The position numbers and the translations under genes are program-made. A DNA stretch of 33,265 nucleotides from Spirochaetia bacterium (lineage in GTDB: Bacteria > Spirochaetota > Spirochaetia > DSM-16054 > Sediminispirochaetaceae): contig JAIPFV010000023.1 of NCBI GenBank assembly GCA_021736475.1, positions 1 to 33,265 of the forward strand, written 5' to 3'. The notes under the pieces were generated by a model. The model was not told where the DNA came from. It searched no databases and saw only the letters and a list, made by a program, of their open reading frames with translations. Shown piece after piece: positions 31,459 to 33,265 of the stretch. Positions within the stretch are counted from its first letter, which is position 1. The number at the start of each line of letters is the position of its first letter.

Positions 31459-33225
31459 ATGGCTAAACTTGATCCAACCAAGATGAAAGATTGGGAAATT
31501 GCAGCTGAGGCTGAAAAAGAGATGCATCGAATTTATGACATCGCCGATAAATTCGGTATCAAAGAGGAAGAGCTACTTCCATACGGACACTACCTAGGCA
31601 AAGTTGATTACCGCAAGGTACTTGACCGAGTAGGAGACCGTCCAAACGGAAAGTATATCGATGTAACGGCAATAACCCCCACCCCCCTCGGTGAAGGGAA
31701 AACAACTACCACTCTCGGCTTAGTGCAGGGACTCGGTGCAATCGGCAAGAGTGTATCCGGCGCAATTCGTCAGCCCTCGGGTGGCCCTACCTTTAACATC
31801 AAAGGTTCAGCTGCGGGAGGCGGACTTGCCCAGGCGGTACCTTTAACCGATTTCAGCCTAGGACTCACCGGAGATATCGATGCAATCACTAACGCCCACA
31901 ACCTGGGTATGGTTGCTCTTACCTCACGCCTGCAGCATGAGTTCAATTACGGTGATAAAACCCTGGAGAAGAAAAACCTGAAACGGCTAAACATCGACCC
32001 CAACAATCCGGCAGTCGGATGGGTAATCGACTTTTCAGCTCAGGCCCTGCGTGAGATTATAATCGGTATGGGTGGAAAGATGGACGGATTCATGATGAAG
32101 TCCGGCTTCCAAATTACCGTTTCCTCCGAACTGATGGCCATTTTATCGGTTGCCCGCGATCTTAAAGATATGCGTGCCCGAATTGCAAAGATGGCCCTTG
32201 GCTACAACAAGAAGGGGGACCCGGTAACGGCCGGCGACCTGGAAGTTGACGGTGCAATGACAGCTCTGATGGTGAAGGCGATCAATCCGACCCTTATGCA
32301 GACCATCGAAGGGCAACCCATGCTGGTACATGCCGGCCCCTTCGCGAATATTGCCATCGGTCAGTCATCAATTATTGCCGACCGGGTTGGACTCAAATTG
32401 GCCGACTACCATGTAACCGAAAGCGGTTTTGGTGCGGACATTGGCTTTGAGAAGTTTTGGAACCTGAAATCACGGCAGTCCGGCCTCACTCCAAACGCAG
32501 CGGTAATTGTTGCTACGGTCCGCGCTCTTAAAATGCACGGCGGCGGACCTAAGGTGGCCCCCGGTAAGCCGCTGGATGAGGTGTACAGTCAGAACCATCC
32601 TGAACTGGTTGAGAAGGGCGCCGAGAACCTGGTTGCCCATATTGAAACCGTCAAGAAGAGCGGCATTTCGCCGGTTGTATGTATTAACCATTTCTACACC
32701 GACAACGATGAGGAAATTGCTGCTATCAAGCGGACCGCAGAGGCGGCCGGAGCCCGGGTCGCAGTGTCAAAACACTGGGAGAAGGGCGGCGAAGGTGCCC
32801 GCGAACTTGCGGAAGTAGTAACCGAAGCCTGTGAGGAAACTCACGAGTTTAAGTTCCTGTATGATGAGACTACTTCGCAGAAAAAACGCATCGAACTTAT
32901 CGCAAAAGAGGTATACGGTGCCGACGGAGTCGAATACACCCCCGAAGCCGAGGCCAAACTTAAAAAGGTTCAGGATAATCCTGAACTTGCCAATATGGGC
33001 ATCTGTATGGCAAAAACCCAGCTTAGTCTCTCCCACGATCCCGAGCTGAAGGGACGGCCAAAGGGCTGGACCCTGCCGATCAAGGACGTGTACGTCTACC
33101 AGGGAGCTGAATTGATAGTCCCGGTAGCCGGCGGTATAAAACTGATGCCGGGAACCGCCTCTGATCCTGCGTATCGTCAAATTGATGTAGATACAGAAAC
33201 CGGTGCGGTAACCGGGCTGTTCTAG
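31459..33225 (+). CDS. fhs: Formate-tetrahydrofolate ligase (10-formyl-THF synthetase)
   Basis: This complete 588-residue cytoplasmic enzyme joins formate to tetrahydrofolate with ATP, entering the methyl branch of C1 metabolism and purine synthesis; it is central in acetogens, including some spirochaetes. The P-loop [12 protein letters not shown] lies at 74-85, followed by the family blocks [36 protein letters not shown] and [19 protein letters not shown], and at the C-terminus [12 protein letters not shown]. It is slightly longer than the common 555-560 residues. It is preceded by its own promoter and strong Shine-Dalgarno, so it is a separate transcription unit from hexokinase. No folD or other Wood-Ljungdahl gene is within the window, so acetogenesis cannot be inferred from this alone. 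Confidence 0.98.
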   Translation: MAKLDPTKMKDWEIAAEAEKEMHRIYDIADKFGIKEEELLPYGHYLGKVDYRKVLDRVGDRPNGKYIDVTAITPTPLGEGKTTTTLGLVQGLGAIGKSVSGAIRQPSGGPTFNIKGSAAGGGLAQAVPLTDFSLGLTGDIDAITNAHNLGMVALTSRLQHEFNYGDKTLEKKNLKRLNIDPNNPAVGWVIDFSAQALREIIIGMGGKMDGFMMKSGFQITVSSELMAILSVARDLKDMRARIAKMALGYNKKGDPVTAGDLEVDGAMTALMVKAINPTLMQTIEGQPMLVHAGPFANIAIGQSSIIADRVGLKLADYHVTESGFGADIGFEKFWNLKSRQSGLTPNAAVIVATVRALKMHGGGPKVAPGKPLDEVYSQNHPELVEKGAENLVAHIETVKKSGISPVVCINHFYTDNDEEIAAIKRTAEAAGARVAVSKHWEKGGEGARELAEVVTEACEETHEFKFLYDETTSQKKRIELIAKEVYGADGVEYTPEAEAKLKKVQDNPELANMGICMAKTQLSLSHDPELKGRPKGWTLPIKDVYVYQGAELIVPVAGGIKLMPGTASDPAYRQIDVDTETGAVTGLF

Positions 33226-33265
33226 GCAGAGGGCACACAAGCGTCCACACGTTGTAAACAGTCGG

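Noticed and set aside
33237-33255. Possible terminator after fhs (ACAA-G-CGT paired with ACGTTGT, CCAC loop)
   Set aside because: The stem has a bulge and no T-run is visible before the window ends.

Overview
The window looks like ordinary, gene-dense bacterial chromosome with mid-range GC. I see no phage, insertion sequence, integrase, CRISPR array, rRNA or tRNA. My best guess for the host is an anaerobic or facultative spirochaete (Spirochaetota, Spirochaeta-like). The guess rests on the gene mix: a eukaryote-type hexokinase with a PTS IIA-like protein, an HD-GYP-like protein, the GlpA-like/FAD/DUF1667 trio, cobalamin-dependent ribonucleotide reductase, formate-tetrahydrofolate ligase and a methyl/alanine-type NSS transporter. 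There is no rRNA here to confirm it.

Layout. 1-2719 (+): tail of a glycerol-3-phosphate dehydrogenase type operon. 2713-6092 (-): a GH13_18 sucrose-phosphorylase-family enzyme behind a large protein that I read as a divergent GT-A glycosyltransferase. 6369-10592 (+): HD-GYP-like protein, then sugar nucleotidyltransferase, MJ1255-type glycosyltransferase and YdcF/ElyC-like membrane protein, probably a glycoconjugate or envelope set. 10661-12270 (+): NSS sodium symporter plus its 33-residue small subunit, closed by a strong terminator at 12302-12334. 12424-15102 (-): soluble GAF/PAS/PAS HisKA_2 histidine kinase and MsrA. 15202-20883 (-): a tightly packed arcA-arcB-rtcB-MFS-hydroxyacid dehydrogenase operon. 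21009-21836 (+): a secreted protein of unknown function. 21852-24344 (-): nrdJ, with a long hairpin at the predicted 5' end of its mRNA. 24519-27782 (+): KtrB-like K+ channel subunit with an extra N-terminal membrane domain, KtrA, and a membrane-anchored PAS-like protein. 27859-31249 (+): PTS IIA-like protein, CPA2 antiporter, small PII-like protein and hexokinase, behind a near-consensus promoter. 31459-33225 (+): fhs behind its own sigma70-type promoter.

The part most worth following is 24.5-31.2 kb. There K+ uptake, cation/H+ exchange, a PTS-type phospho-sensor, a PII-like protein and the glycolytic entry kinase sit in two adjacent co-directional operons, which suggests that ion homeostasis is tied to sugar or energy status. 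The second is the nrdJ leader hairpin. The third is the GT-A-like plus GH13_18 pair. Several start codons were moved from the longest reading frame to starts with Shine-Dalgarno support; each move is noted in the entry. No stretch over 300 bases lacks a gene; the longest gap is 6093-6368.
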